Positions 34,844 through 44,871 of a DNA stretch of 64,000 nt are shown piece by piece; the stretch's first letter is position 1; the number at the start of each line of letters is the position of its first letter. The translations under genes and the position numbers were made by a program. The notes beneath the pieces are model-generated. The model did not search any database and had not been told where the DNA came from. It saw only the letters and a list, made by a program, of their open reading frames with translations. The stretch comes from Verrucomicrobia bacterium SCGC AAA164-E04 (GTDB taxonomy: Bacteria > Verrucomicrobiota > Verrucomicrobiia > Limisphaerales > AAA164-E04): the NCBI GenBank assembly GCA_000383715.1, contig KB911840.1:1-64000 (forward strand), read 5' to 3'.

Positions 34844-36274
34844 TCAAATAGTCGCAGATCCGAGTACCTTTTCAATGGCTCTGGTCAAAGCGCGTGTCAT
34901 TTTGTGCACCTGGGTTTCAGAGCAGCAGTAGGGAGGCATGAGGACAATCACGTTCCCAATGGGGCGGGTGAGCACACCGAGTGCCGCCATTTCCCTGCAG
35001 ATTTGAATGCCGACCTGTTTCTGAATGGGCCAGGGTTTGCGCGTGCGCCAGTCCTCGACCAGTTCGATACCTGCGACCAGACCCGATTGACGGATATCTC
35101 CCACGAAGGGTGATTTCCAGAGAGGGGCGAGGGATTGCTTCAAGTGTTGCTGCAGCTTGCGTCTGCCAGGAGCACTGCCTGTTTTTTTCAAAAGTCCCAG
35201 ACTAGCCAATGCCGCAGAAGCGCCCAGTTGATTTCCGGTGTAGCTATGTCCGTGGAAAAAACTTTTGAACGAGTCATAGGGCCCAAGAAAGTTTTCATAC
35301 ACAGCTTGAGTCGTCAGTGTCGCCGCCATGGGGAGATAACCGCCCGTCAGACCCTTGGCCAGACACAGAAAATCGGGCTGTACCCCTTCTTGATGCGTAG
35401 CAAATATGGAACCTGTTCTCCCGAAACCTGTCATGACTTCATCCGCGATCAATGGCACGTTTGCTTCTCGTGCCAGAGTGGCCACGCGTTTGAGCCATCC
35501 CTCGGGTTGGCCGACCATTCCTGCGACTCCCTGGACAACGGGTTCAAAAACAAATCCTGCGTAATTTGTTTTTTTCTTTTGTCCTGCCTCAAAATGTTGA
35601 CCTACTTTTCCGACGCATTCCCAATTGCATTTTCGATAGTCCCTGGCGTCTGCCCGTTCAGGCTTTGCCTTGTTGAACGGACAACGATAGCAATAAGGCG
35701 ACATGGCTTTGTCTGATGAAAATAACAAGCCTGAGAACGATTTGTGAAATAAATCGACCTGACCAATGCTGACGGCACCAATCGTGTCTCCGTGATAGGC
35801 ATGATCAATGGAAAGAAATTTTGGGCGATGACCTTTTCCTGATCTTCTGGCATGCTCGTAAGCCAGTTTAAGAGCCACTTCCAGCGCGGTGGAGCCATCG
35901 TCTGAAAAGAAAACTTTACTCAGCTTAGGGTTTTTAAACCCACTCCTGGCATCTTTGAACAATACAGGGCGGTTGGCTGTTTTTACCAACTGCTCTGCCA
36001 GAAGCGAGGCCGGTTCATTCGCAAAACCAAGAGCGGAGGAATGGGCAATCTTTTTCAGCTGGTTATGGATCGCCTTGTCAAGGGCCGGATGACGGTGCCC
36101 GTGAAGGTTGGTCCATATCGATGCATTGGCATCGAGATAGCTTCGATTGTGTTGATCCTTCAAAACGGCGCCTTTTCCGGACTTGATGACGATGGGCTCT
36201 TCTTTCGCCCAATCCTGCATTTGGGTAAATGGGTGCCAAACGTAGTTGAGATCTTTTTGTGCAAGAGGATGCAT
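34844..36274 (-). CDS. bioA: Adenosylmethionine-8-amino-7-oxononanoate aminotransferase
   Basis: The 476-residue PLP enzyme makes 7,8-diaminopelargonate in biotin synthesis. It shows YVWHPFTQMQDW, SDDGSTALEVALKLAY, DEVMTGFGRTGS, the PLP-binding Lys in LAKGLTGGYLPM, and GHSYTGNQLG. A Cys-rich insert (CYRCPFNKAKPE and later CNWEC) is seen in some BioA branches. It lies four bases after bioF. Confidence 0.93.
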   Translation of the reverse strand: MHPLAQKDLNYVWHPFTQMQDWAKEEPIVIKSGKGAVLKDQHNRSYLDANASIWTNLHGHRHPALDKAIHNQLKKIAHSSALGFANEPASLLAEQLVKTANRPVLFKDARSGFKNPKLSKVFFSDDGSTALEVALKLAYEHARRSGKGHRPKFLSIDHAYHGDTIGAVSIGQVDLFHKSFSGLLFSSDKAMSPYCYRCPFNKAKPERADARDYRKCNWECVGKVGQHFEAGQKKKTNYAGFVFEPVVQGVAGMVGQPEGWLKRVATLAREANVPLIADEVMTGFGRTGSIFATHQEGVQPDFLCLAKGLTGGYLPMAATLTTQAVYENFLGPYDSFKSFFHGHSYTGNQLGASAALASLGLLKKTGSAPGRRKLQQHLKQSLAPLWKSPFVGDIRQSGLVAGIELVEDWRTRKPWPIQKQVGIQICREMAALGVLTRPIGNVIVLMPPYCCSETQVHKMTRALTRAIEKVLGSATI

Positions 36275-36278
36275 AGAT

Positions 36279-37529
36279 TCAGGAACTAGGGTTCAGCTGC
36301 TCGTGGCAATGAACCAATTGTTTCACAAGGTTTTCAACAGCGGCGCTTGAATGAGAAGCGCTGAGGGTGATGCGTAGTCGAGACGTGTTGGGAGGAACCG
36401 TTGGATACCTTATGGCAGGTACGAACAATCCTCGATCCATGAGAGCCTGAGATAATCGAACGGCTTTTTCGGCATCACCCACCCACCAGGGAAGGATGGG
36501 AGAAGTCAATCCGGCTGTTTGATGCAGTCCAGGTGCCGTGCCTCCATTTGGGTTTCTCCATGGATCGCCCACAGCCTCATGGAAGGTCTGAATACGATCG
36601 AACAGATTTTTGCGCAAATGGTCACCTTCTTCAGATGTTGTGACATGAAGGGAAGCCAGTGCGGCTGCGCTTACCATGGGAGAAAGTGCGGTGGAGTATA
36701 TAAACGAGCGTGCTTTGTTGATCAGAAAGTCCACCAATAACTTTGAGCCCGCGATGAATCCACCCGAACATCCAAGCGCTTTTCCAAGTGTGCCCATCTG
36801 AATATCCACTTGTCCGGATAACCCTTGTTCCTGAATCAATCCTCCTCCGTGTTTTCCAAATAATCCGGTTGAGTGGGCTTCATCAATCATGAGCCATGCC
36901 CCATAAGCATGCTTCAATGCCGCGATTTGCTTGAGCGGTGCGTGGTCGCCGTCCATCGAATAAACACTTTCTGCGATGATCCCGATGTGATTGCCATCTT
37001 TCGTTCCGGGTGTGGTTGATTGTGACGCTGCCCACTTTAATTTTTTTTCAAGATCGACTGTATCATTGTGACGGAAAACCCTTAGCTTGGCTCCACTTCT
37101 GCGAGCCCCGTCAATCAACGAAGCATGGCATAGTTTATCAATGATCAGGATATCCGTGGGCCCAAAAAGAGCCGGTATGGTTCCCACTGCAGTGCAGTAA
37201 CCGGAATGGAAAACCAATGCCGACTCTGCACCTTTCAGATCGGCCAGTGCCATTTGAAGTTCATTCAGGGGTGTTTGAAAACCCGAGATGAGAGGAGAGG
37301 CACCTGCTCCTGTGCCAAAGGTTTCCATGGTCTGTAATGCCTTCTCCTTTATCCCATGATGATTGGCTAATCCGAGATAATCATTGGATGAGAAATTCTG
37401 ATACTCCCGGCCATTGATTTGGACAACAGAGGATTGAGGAGATTCAATGAGCCGCAGCTGGCGCTTGAGTCCTTCCAGTTGAACCGCATCCAATGATCGC
37501 TGGCAGAATTGATTGAGCGTTTCGGACAT
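36279..37529 (-). CDS. bioF: 8-amino-7-oxononanoate synthase
   Basis: The 416-residue alpha-oxoamine synthase condenses pimeloyl thioester with alanine. It has YLGLANHHGIKEKA, HSGYCTAVGTIPAL, DEAHSTGLFGKHGGG and the PLP Lys in GTLGKALGCSGGF. It is followed by bioA and preceded (28 bases) by the CNNM gene. bioB and bioD are not in the window. Confidence 0.93.
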   Translation of the reverse strand: MSETLNQFCQRSLDAVQLEGLKRQLRLIESPQSSVVQINGREYQNFSSNDYLGLANHHGIKEKALQTMETFGTGAGASPLISGFQTPLNELQMALADLKGAESALVFHSGYCTAVGTIPALFGPTDILIIDKLCHASLIDGARRSGAKLRVFRHNDTVDLEKKLKWAASQSTTPGTKDGNHIGIIAESVYSMDGDHAPLKQIAALKHAYGAWLMIDEAHSTGLFGKHGGGLIQEQGLSGQVDIQMGTLGKALGCSGGFIAGSKLLVDFLINKARSFIYSTALSPMVSAAALASLHVTTSEEGDHLRKNLFDRIQTFHEAVGDPWRNPNGGTAPGLHQTAGLTSPILPWWVGDAEKAVRLSQALMDRGLFVPAIRYPTVPPNTSRLRITLSASHSSAAVENLVKQLVHCHEQLNPSS

Positions 37530-37557
37530 AAATAGTTTTTTGCACAGGTGTCTGCCT

Positions 37558-38904
37558 TTAGGGGGAATCCTTGTCCTGTCCGTCTGAAGGAGAGCACATG
37601 GAACTCCGGATGATCCTTAATTTGTCCACTCTGTTGCGGTCCATCTCCACGACTTCCAACCAGAAATCATCCCATGGTATGCGGTCGCCTTCATTGGGAA
37701 TGCGACCCAGAACGGCAATGAGCATGCCGCCTATGGTATGAAATTTTCCGGAGGGCACGCTGAGTGGATTCTCCGGTTCAATCGCACGGGCTACCTCGTC
37801 AATATCAGCCAAACCATCGACAAGCCATTCACCGTCACGCAGCTGATGAGGAGAAGCCAGTCGAGCCTCATCATGATTTGCGAAGTCACCTGCGATGGCC
37901 TCCATCACATCCATCAACGAGACCATGCCTGTTATCTCGCCATATTCGTCTGCCACCAGAGCGGCGTGCCACACGGATCGTTTGAATGCTTCCAGTAATT
38001 TGACGACATGCGTGGATTCTGGAACGATCAGCGGCGTGCTTGCAATGGATTCGAGCGAGATTTCGGAGGGGCATTTCCCTCCGAAATTCAACCAGAGCTC
38101 CCTCAAGGAAATGAGTCCCATGATCTGTCCGTCGGCTGCATTTCGAAGAGGGAAGTAGGAGCGGCCTGCTTGCTTGATTTTCTGGTTAATGGTTTCCGCT
38201 TGATCGGTGGTTTTCAGACAGCTTACTTGAGCGATAGGAATCATGATATCGTGAATCCGGGTCTCATCGAGCCGCATGACTCCAGCGACCAGTTCAATCT
38301 CTGCCTTGTGAAATATCCCTGCATGCGAACCCTGTTCCACCATGACACGGATATCCTCCTCATTGACCGAGGAATCTGCGTTGGGCTTCACCCCCAGTAA
38401 CTTCAGTGCAATCTCAATGACCCACCCGACAAACCCTACAAAAGGTGATGCGATGACTGACAATCGATGCATCATGGGAGCCAAAGCGGAAGCAATGCGC
38501 TCGCCCTGCGCCAGGGCCAGTCTTTTGGGAAGTATTTCCCCAAAGATCAAGGAACCTAGGGTGATAAAGACAACAACGATACCAAATCCGATTTGATCTG
38601 CATGCAGGGCAAGGGAAGGGGCCATTGCCACCCAGCTTGAAACCGTGCGTGCAATGGTTGCCCCGCCGAATGCACCCGCCAGAATGCCGATCAATGTGAT
38701 GCCGAATTGAACCGTTGAAAGAAAGCGATTTGGAGAGGCTGCCAGATCCAGCGCTATCTGTGCCCGTTTGTCTCCATCTCTGGCTCTGCGTCGCAATCTT
38801 GATTTACGGGCAGAGACGATGGCCATTTCTGCCATGGCAAACACACCATTGGCAGAAATCAGTAGGCAAATAATTGCCAATTCCAATCCAAAATGACTCT
38901 TCAT
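37558..38904 (-). CDS. CNNM/CorC-type (DUF21-CBS) membrane protein
   Basis: The protein of about 448 residues has the N-terminal DUF21 membrane domain (ELAIICLLISANGVFAMAEMA, FGEILPKRLAL), a CBS pair (IMIPIAQVSCLKTTD, LVADEYGEITGMVSLMDVME) and a C-terminal CorC/HlyC domain. Such proteins are linked to Mg or Na/Mg transport or haemolysin-like activity. The ATG at 38904 begins the first membrane segment; an upstream one at 38979 would add 25 residues with no match. Confidence 0.88.
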   Translation of the reverse strand: MKSHFGLELAIICLLISANGVFAMAEMAIVSARKSRLRRRARDGDKRAQIALDLAASPNRFLSTVQFGITLIGILAGAFGGATIARTVSSWVAMAPSLALHADQIGFGIVVVFITLGSLIFGEILPKRLALAQGERIASALAPMMHRLSVIASPFVGFVGWVIEIALKLLGVKPNADSSVNEEDIRVMVEQGSHAGIFHKAEIELVAGVMRLDETRIHDIMIPIAQVSCLKTTDQAETINQKIKQAGRSYFPLRNAADGQIMGLISLRELWLNFGGKCPSEISLESIASTPLIVPESTHVVKLLEAFKRSVWHAALVADEYGEITGMVSLMDVMEAIAGDFANHDEARLASPHQLRDGEWLVDGLADIDEVARAIEPENPLSVPSGKFHTIGGMLIAVLGRIPNEGDRIPWDDFWLEVVEMDRNRVDKLRIIRSSMCSPSDGQDKDSP

Positions 38905-39014
38905 GATCGTATGCAGGACATGTTGAGGTTTTTTTCGGCGAATGAAAACCAAATAACCTTTTGGAAAAGGGATCGTCATTTGATTTCTCCATCGCCTGAG
39001 TTAAGCTCTGCCCG

Positions 39015-40094
39015 GTGATAAAGAATATCATATTCGACTGGTGCGGCACTTTGATGGACGACCTTCCTGCCGTTTGGAAGGCGACGTGTCAGGTTTTTGT
39101 AAAAGCAGGCGTATCCCCGCTTTCGCTCGAGGAATTTCGAAAGGAGTTTGAGTTGCCTTTTACCAAGTTCTACGACCGATACATCCCGGATGTGCCCATT
39201 GACCAGTTGGAGCGCTGTTTTCATGACGCTTTCAGCAGAGAACAGCACTCCGTGTCTCCCATGCCACACGCTGCATCTTTTCTGGATTTTTGCTCGGAGA
39301 ATCAGATCCGATCATTTGTGTTGAGCGCCATTCATCCACAGTATTTCCAAGTGCATGATCAAAAGTCAGGATTTGGATCTCATTTTGAAAAAATTTACAC
39401 CGGTGTATGGGATAAGCGGGAGAAGATTCATGCAATCATTTCAGCGCACGGATTGACTCCCGAGGAGACTCTTTACATAGGCGATATGGAGCATGACATT
39501 GAAACAGCGCATCATGGAGGCATGGCGGGCTGCGCCGTGCTGACCGGTTTCAAGGGTTTGGAGGCTCTCAAGCAGAGTCAACCGGAATTGATTGTAGAAC
39601 ATCTGGGAGAACTCAAGAGCCTTTTGGAAAAGACGTCCTTTGATCCGTTTAAAAAGGAGCAATCTCTGGTAAATATTTCCAACTCACCCTTTCCAATTCC
39701 AACCGTAGGCGCTTTGATTTTCAACCAGAACGATGAAGCGCTCATGATCCGTACGCACAAATGGTCGGACAAATGGGGGATTCCAGGAGGCAAGATTCAC
39801 ACAGGGGAATCCAGTCCAGACGCCCTGCGCCGTGAAATTCGCGAAGAAACCGCGCTGGAGGTGGATGATATCAAGTTCATTCTTGTTCAGGATGCCATTT
39901 CCCCCAGTGAATTCTATCGAGATGCCCATTTCCTGCTGTTGAATTACACCTGCCGGTGTCGGGGGGCGACTCCCAAGGTTGTTTTGAATGATGAAGCTCA
40001 GGAATGGTGCTGGGTCACCCTAGAGGATGCATTGCATCTGGATCTCAATCAACCGACCCAGATACTGGTTGAAGCTGTCTTAAACGAAAAATAA
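39015..40094 (+). CDS. HAD hydrolase-Nudix fusion protein
   Basis: The 359-residue protein joins two enzymes. Residues 1-205 are a HAD-type hydrolase: FDWCGTL (motif I), FVLSAIH (motif II) and YIGDMEHDIETA (motif IV). In motif I the usual second Asp is Cys (DWCGT). Residues about 225-359 are a Nudix hydrolase with the box G259-x5-E265-x7-R273-E274-x2-E277-E278, changed only in the final Gly (Ala280). It starts with GTG. folB begins 17 bases after the stop, so the two are probably one operon. Nudix and phosphatase activities are the two steps that turn dihydroneopterin triphosphate into dihydroneopterin, FolB's substrate. That role is inferred, not shown. Confidence 0.85.
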   Translation: MIKNIIFDWCGTLMDDLPAVWKATCQVFVKAGVSPLSLEEFRKEFELPFTKFYDRYIPDVPIDQLERCFHDAFSREQHSVSPMPHAASFLDFCSENQIRSFVLSAIHPQYFQVHDQKSGFGSHFEKIYTGVWDKREKIHAIISAHGLTPEETLYIGDMEHDIETAHHGGMAGCAVLTGFKGLEALKQSQPELIVEHLGELKSLLEKTSFDPFKKEQSLVNISNSPFPIPTVGALIFNQNDEALMIRTHKWSDKWGIPGGKIHTGESSPDALRREIREETALEVDDIKFILVQDAISPSEFYRDAHFLLLNYTCRCRGATPKVVLNDEAQEWCWVTLEDALHLDLNQPTQILVEAVLNEK

Positions 40095-40111
40095 TTCATT
40101 TTATCAAAGGC

Positions 40112-40465
40112 ATGAATGACATGATCGAAATCAATGACCTTGAAGTGCACTTCAAAGTCGGTGTTCCGGATGAAGAACGTGCAGTGGCTCAAAAACTGCT
40201 GATCACGATTCGATTATATCTGGATTTTGAGCAAGCTGCTTCCACGGATGATTTAAATCATACCATCGATTACTATCGCTTGACCCGTGATCTGGTTGAA
40301 TGGGGAAGCCATCGCGAGTGGAAGCTCATTGAGACACTGGCCTCTCATATTGCCGACTGGGTGCTGCGGGATTTTCAGCCTGCCAAGGTAGACATTCAGA
40401 TCAAGAAGTTCATCCTCCCGGACACCCAATTTGTGGGGGTCAGCATAGAGCGCGTGCGCAAATAG
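40112..40465 (+). CDS. folB: Dihydroneopterin aldolase
   Basis: The 117-residue FolB splits 7,8-dihydroneopterin into 6-hydroxymethyldihydropterin and glycolaldehyde for folate. It shows GVPDEERAVAQKLL, DYYRLTRDL, LIETLASHIADWVL and the catalytic Lys region IKKFILPDTQFVGV. ATGs at 40112 and 40121 are both possible. It follows the HAD-Nudix gene. No folP or folK was found in the window. Confidence 0.92.
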   Translation: MNDMIEINDLEVHFKVGVPDEERAVAQKLLITIRLYLDFEQAASTDDLNHTIDYYRLTRDLVEWGSHREWKLIETLASHIADWVLRDFQPAKVDIQIKKFILPDTQFVGVSIERVRK

Positions 40466-40675
40466 TTCCAAATCCCGACCCGAATTCATCATTCACGTGC
40501 CTGAGGTTTTCAGATGCGCATCTCAGAATCGTAACTCCATCGCGTCTGCATCGAGTATTATTTGATCGGATCGAATCACAATCCGGCTCCTCCGATCAGC
40601 CAGTTATTCTTTGACCTCTGTCTTGTGGGTCTATAGCATTTTTTCAGCTTTGGAATCTGTTCTTCATCCAACTCA

Positions 40676-42142
40676 ATGAATTACAAAAATATTTTCAAGA
40701 TCATCGGTTTTCTACTGATGGTCCTTTGCTTTTTGGAGCTGCTTTGCCTGGCTTATTGTGGTCGCAGTGGTGTGTTGGAAAGTAGCGCTGCGCGTGCTTT
40801 TTCCATCTCAGCGATGGTAAGTGGATTTGCTGCTTTGATCTGCTTTGTATTCGGAGGTCGCAACAAGCAGGACTTGTTGCGCAAGGAAGCCATCGCGGTG
40901 GTCGGGCTTGGGTGGATCATATGTTCGATCTTTGGTGCCATGCCTTACATGTTCTGTGAACCGGGGCTGAGTCCTGTGGACAGCTTTTTTGAATCCATGT
41001 CTGGATTCACGACCACCGGGGCTTCTGTCATGGCTGATCTTTCGATCTATCCCAAGGAACTATTGCTCTGGCGATCACTTACTCAATGGTTGGGCGGGAT
41101 GGGTATTCTTGTATTATTCGTTGCCTTACTTTCTTCTTTCAGGATCGGTAGTCGAGCGATCTTCCTGCATGAATCCTCTGCCAAAGAAATTGGTGGCGTC
41201 GCCAATCGTACAGGCAAAATTGCCACAAAGTTATGGTCCCTTTATTTGACCGTGACTGTTATCTGCTTTGTGGGATTCAAAATTTTGGGCATGTCATGGT
41301 ATGACGCCGTCTGTCATACTTTTTCCACAGTTTCAACGGGTGGGTTCAGTCCTCACAGTGAAAGCATCGCATATTTCAACAGCCCTGCGATCGAAACCTG
41401 GACCATTGTCATGATGGTCGCCTGCAGTATCAATTTCATCCTCTACGCATGGTTGATCCGCGGTCGCTGGGATCGGTGGAAAGATGATGAAGAATCCAAG
41501 GTGTTTCTCATTATACTGATGGTTGCGACGGTTGTGGTGGGTGTGAACCTTTCCATGTTTGAGCTGGAGGATTCATGGTTACGTTCTTTCCGTGTCGCCG
41601 CGTTCCAAGTTGTTGCCCTCATGTCGGGAACGGGATTTGTCACTGCGGATTTCGATGCATGGCCGCCACTATCCAGGGTCTTGTTGCTGTTGTTAATGAT
41701 CTGTGGTGGATGTGCGGGTTCCACTTCTGGAGGGGTTAAATTGAGTCGATGGATCTTGTTCATCAAAAGTATCAAAGCTCAGGTAAATGCTGAATTTCGT
41801 CCCAATTTGGTTACCCATCTCAAACTCAATGGTCGGCCGGTGAGTGATGCGCTTCGCATTGGTACTTTATTTTTCGTCGGGCTTTCCGGGATCACAGTTC
41901 TTCTGGCCACTTTGACGGTGACCCTGCTGGAGCCACAGATGGATTTTGTTTCCAGTATTTCAGCGGTATTGGCGACCTTGTTCAATATTGGACCCGGGCT
42001 GGGCACGGTGGGTCCAACGAGTAATTTCTCCAGTCTGGCACCTTACACAAAACTACTTTTGAGTTTCCTCATGGCCGTGGGCCGTCTTGAGTTTTATGCC
42101 ATATTCGTTTTGTTTTTCCCATCGCTCTGGAAAAAGTATTGA
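40676..42142 (+). CDS. trkH: TrkH/KtrB-type potassium transporter
   Basis: The 488-residue polytopic membrane protein has four P-loop repeats, clearest in SMSGFTTTGASVM, TFSTVSTGGFSPHSESI, SGTGFVTADF and NIGPGLGTVG. These line the ion filter of Trk/Ktr K+ channels. The regulatory NAD-binding TrkA partner is not in the window. It converges with uvrA, whose stop lies two bases downstream. Confidence 0.9.
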   Translation: MNYKNIFKIIGFLLMVLCFLELLCLAYCGRSGVLESSAARAFSISAMVSGFAALICFVFGGRNKQDLLRKEAIAVVGLGWIICSIFGAMPYMFCEPGLSPVDSFFESMSGFTTTGASVMADLSIYPKELLLWRSLTQWLGGMGILVLFVALLSSFRIGSRAIFLHESSAKEIGGVANRTGKIATKLWSLYLTVTVICFVGFKILGMSWYDAVCHTFSTVSTGGFSPHSESIAYFNSPAIETWTIVMMVACSINFILYAWLIRGRWDRWKDDEESKVFLIILMVATVVVGVNLSMFELEDSWLRSFRVAAFQVVALMSGTGFVTADFDAWPPLSRVLLLLLMICGGCAGSTSGGVKLSRWILFIKSIKAQVNAEFRPNLVTHLKLNGRPVSDALRIGTLFFVGLSGITVLLATLTVTLLEPQMDFVSSISAVLATLFNIGPGLGTVGPTSNFSSLAPYTKLLLSFLMAVGRLEFYAIFVLFFPSLWKKY

Positions 42143-42144
42143 GT

Positions 42145-44871
42145 TCACTGGTCGAACAAGCGTTTCAAAAATCTCCCGGTGTGACTGCGCTTACATGCCG
42201 CAATTTTTTCTGGTGGTCCTTGCACCAGAATTTCACCTCCGTTCTCACCGCCTTCCGGACCCATGTCAATGACCCAGTCAGCTTCTGCGATCAATTCCAT
42301 GTGATGTTCAATCACAATCACGGTATGCCCACCATCCACGAGTCGGTGAAGGACTTCAACCAAACGCCTTACATCCGCATGATGGAGTCCGATGGTGGGC
42401 TCTTCCAGGACGAATAGTTTGGCGTTATGACGGGAGCGCAAGGAATCCTTGCCGGGCTTTAATCCAGTCAGTAAATGGGTGACAAGTTTCAAGCGCTGTG
42501 CCTCGCCCCCACTGAGAGTGGGGCTGGTCTGGCCTAGGCTGAGGTAATCGAGTCCGGTATCCTGCAGCGCTTCAAGTGCTCGACGTACTTTGGGGACAGG
42601 TTGAAAAAAAACGATGGCCTCAGCGACACTCAGATCCAGAACCTCAGCAATGTTTTTTCCCCCGTATTCAACATCCAGTGTCTGTTGATTGAACCGGCTT
42701 CCGTCACAAAGTTCACAGTGGGTATACGATGGCGGCAAAAAGTTCATTTCCATCTTAATGGCTCCCATACCCTCACATTCCGGACAGCGCCCCGCCTTGC
42801 TGTTGAACGAAAACCTTCCCGGTAAATATCCACGCATGCGTGCCTCCGGCGTACTCGAAAATAATTTGCGTATTTCATCAAAAAAACCCACATAGGTGCC
42901 GGGAGTCGAGCGAGGTGTGCGCCCGATGGGGGATTGATCCACCTCGTGTATCGCGTTGAAAACATCGATGCCTGCCAGTTTCATGGTACCCAGCTCAGCG
43001 ATACCGTTTTTGTTGATCGCCTCTTTTGCAAGTGGTACGAGGCAATCACGTATCAAGCTGCTTTTTCCGGAACCACTGACACCTGTGACCAGGATGAATC
43101 GATTCACCGGAAATTGAACTGTTAAATGCTTCAGGTTGTTCAAGCAGGCGTTGCTCAAGGTGATACTTGGCGTTACTTCTTTTTTTGGATTTGACTTTTT
43201 CCTTGCTCCCTTGCTTGCCTTTACTGCTGGCATCCGAACGGGACGTGGTGACCCATGCATCGGGTAATTGCGTCTTTCCTTGAGGGCGTTACCAGTGATC
43301 GACGCTGGATTTCTGCAAAGTTGGTTCAAAGTGCCGCTCGCCACAATCTCCCCTCCATACACCCCTGCTTTTGGACCTAGATCGATGATGTAATCAGCCG
43401 CACGCATTGTGTCTTCGTCATGCTCGACAACAACCAATGAATTGCCTCGTGCTCTTAGCTGTTTGAGCGCCTTTAAAAGTTGTTCATTGTCTCTGGCGTG
43501 CAGTCCGATGGTGGGTTCATCGAGGACGTACAAGACGCCCGAAAGTGTGGAGCCTAATTGAGCGGCCAGTCGAATCCTCTGGTTTTCTCCTCCGGAGAGG
43601 GTCGTCACACTCCGGCCAAGCTGCATGTAATCCAGCCCTACTTCCTTGAGAAAGAAAAGTCGTTCACGGATTTCCGGCAGGATGTCGCGAGCGATGTCCC
43701 TTTCTCTGCCTTCCAGTTGAATTCCATCAAAGAGGTTCAAGGCGTCTTTCACGACCAGATTCGAAAAGGCATCTATGTTGGGTGCTTTTTCATGAAAATC
43801 ATATCCGCTCATTTCCGGAAGTGACGAAGGATACCCGCGCAAGGAGAGTCGCACTGACCTGGCCAGTTGATTGAGTCGTGATCCATGACAGGAAGGACAA
43901 GGCTCTCGCTTCCCTTCCTGACGGTGAAACCACGATTCCTCAACCGCATCCACCCCTGAGTCCTTCTCCTTTTCAGGGACGTAAAACAACTCCCCGAAAC
44001 CACGGCATTCTGGACACCATCCACGAGAAGAGTGATAGGAAAAAAGCTTGGGATCCAGAGGAGGCGTTGAATACCCACATGAAGGACAGGCCTGTTGTGT
44101 TGAATGCATCGACACCTCTCCTTGATCATCCACTGCAAACAAAATCCCTTTTCCGATTTCCAAGGCAGTCTCCACCAGCGACTGTGTATGCTGAGTTGCG
44201 GAGAAATCAGTTTTCTTCAGCAAGCCCACTTCAACCTCAACGTCGTGTTCCTTGTAACGATCGAGCTTGAAGGGTTGATCAACCTGATACCATTCTCCAT
44301 CCGCTCTCATCCGCTGGTATCCATGCTTCAACGCCCACTCCGCGATATCGCTGTGGAACCCTTTGCGGTTCCGAATCATGGGAGCTAGAATATTCAGCGT
44401 TCCACGCTTCCTCACTTGCGAGGTGAGTGATTGAACGATGGCATCCGTCGTTTGCCCTTGAACAGGTAAGTTGCATTCCGGGCAATAAGGAGTGCCCAGT
44501 CTGGCAAAGAGAAGTCTGAGGAATTGATGAATCTCAGTTACAGTGCCCACAGTGCTTTTGCCACCACCTTGTGAATTGCGCTGCTCGATGCTGACAGTTG
44601 GGGGTAGGCCGATGATGCGATCAACATCTGGCCGTGCCATCTGTTCTACAAATTGACGCGCGTATGCGTTCATCGAATCCAGGAACCGCCGTTGCCCTTC
44701 AGAGAACAGGATATCAAATGCCAGAGTGCTTTTACCTGATCCGCTCACACCGGTGATGACCACAAATTGATCTCTCGGAATGTTCAGCGAGACATTTTTC
44801 AAATTATGCTCACGCGCGCCGATAATTTCTATCTGATCGGTGTGAGTGATCCAAGGTTGAGGCTTAGGCAT
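42145..44871 (-). CDS. uvrA: Excinuclease ABC subunit A
   Basis: The 908-residue UvrA recognises DNA lesions for nucleotide excision repair. It has two ABC units, with Walker A GVSGSGKSTLAFD and GVSGSGKSSLIRD, signatures LSGGENQRIRLA and LSGGEAQRLKLV, and zinc-binding CxxC pairs in CPECNL, CPSCGYS and CPECEGMG. It is slightly shorter than E. coli UvrA (about 940). A GTTCGAAC palindrome lies 62 bases upstream of the start (44933-44940); I cannot say if it is an SOS operator. Confidence 0.93.
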   Translation of the reverse strand: MPKPQPWITHTDQIEIIGAREHNLKNVSLNIPRDQFVVITGVSGSGKSTLAFDILFSEGQRRFLDSMNAYARQFVEQMARPDVDRIIGLPPTVSIEQRNSQGGGKSTVGTVTEIHQFLRLLFARLGTPYCPECNLPVQGQTTDAIVQSLTSQVRKRGTLNILAPMIRNRKGFHSDIAEWALKHGYQRMRADGEWYQVDQPFKLDRYKEHDVEVEVGLLKKTDFSATQHTQSLVETALEIGKGILFAVDDQGEVSMHSTQQACPSCGYSTPPLDPKLFSYHSSRGWCPECRGFGELFYVPEKEKDSGVDAVEESWFHRQEGKREPCPSCHGSRLNQLARSVRLSLRGYPSSLPEMSGYDFHEKAPNIDAFSNLVVKDALNLFDGIQLEGRERDIARDILPEIRERLFFLKEVGLDYMQLGRSVTTLSGGENQRIRLAAQLGSTLSGVLYVLDEPTIGLHARDNEQLLKALKQLRARGNSLVVVEHDEDTMRAADYIIDLGPKAGVYGGEIVASGTLNQLCRNPASITGNALKERRNYPMHGSPRPVRMPAVKASKGARKKSNPKKEVTPSITLSNACLNNLKHLTVQFPVNRFILVTGVSGSGKSSLIRDCLVPLAKEAINKNGIAELGTMKLAGIDVFNAIHEVDQSPIGRTPRSTPGTYVGFFDEIRKLFSSTPEARMRGYLPGRFSFNSKAGRCPECEGMGAIKMEMNFLPPSYTHCELCDGSRFNQQTLDVEYGGKNIAEVLDLSVAEAIVFFQPVPKVRRALEALQDTGLDYLSLGQTSPTLSGGEAQRLKLVTHLLTGLKPGKDSLRSRHNAKLFVLEEPTIGLHHADVRRLVEVLHRLVDGGHTVIVIEHHMELIAEADWVIDMGPEGGENGGEILVQGPPEKIAACKRSHTGRFLKRLFDQ

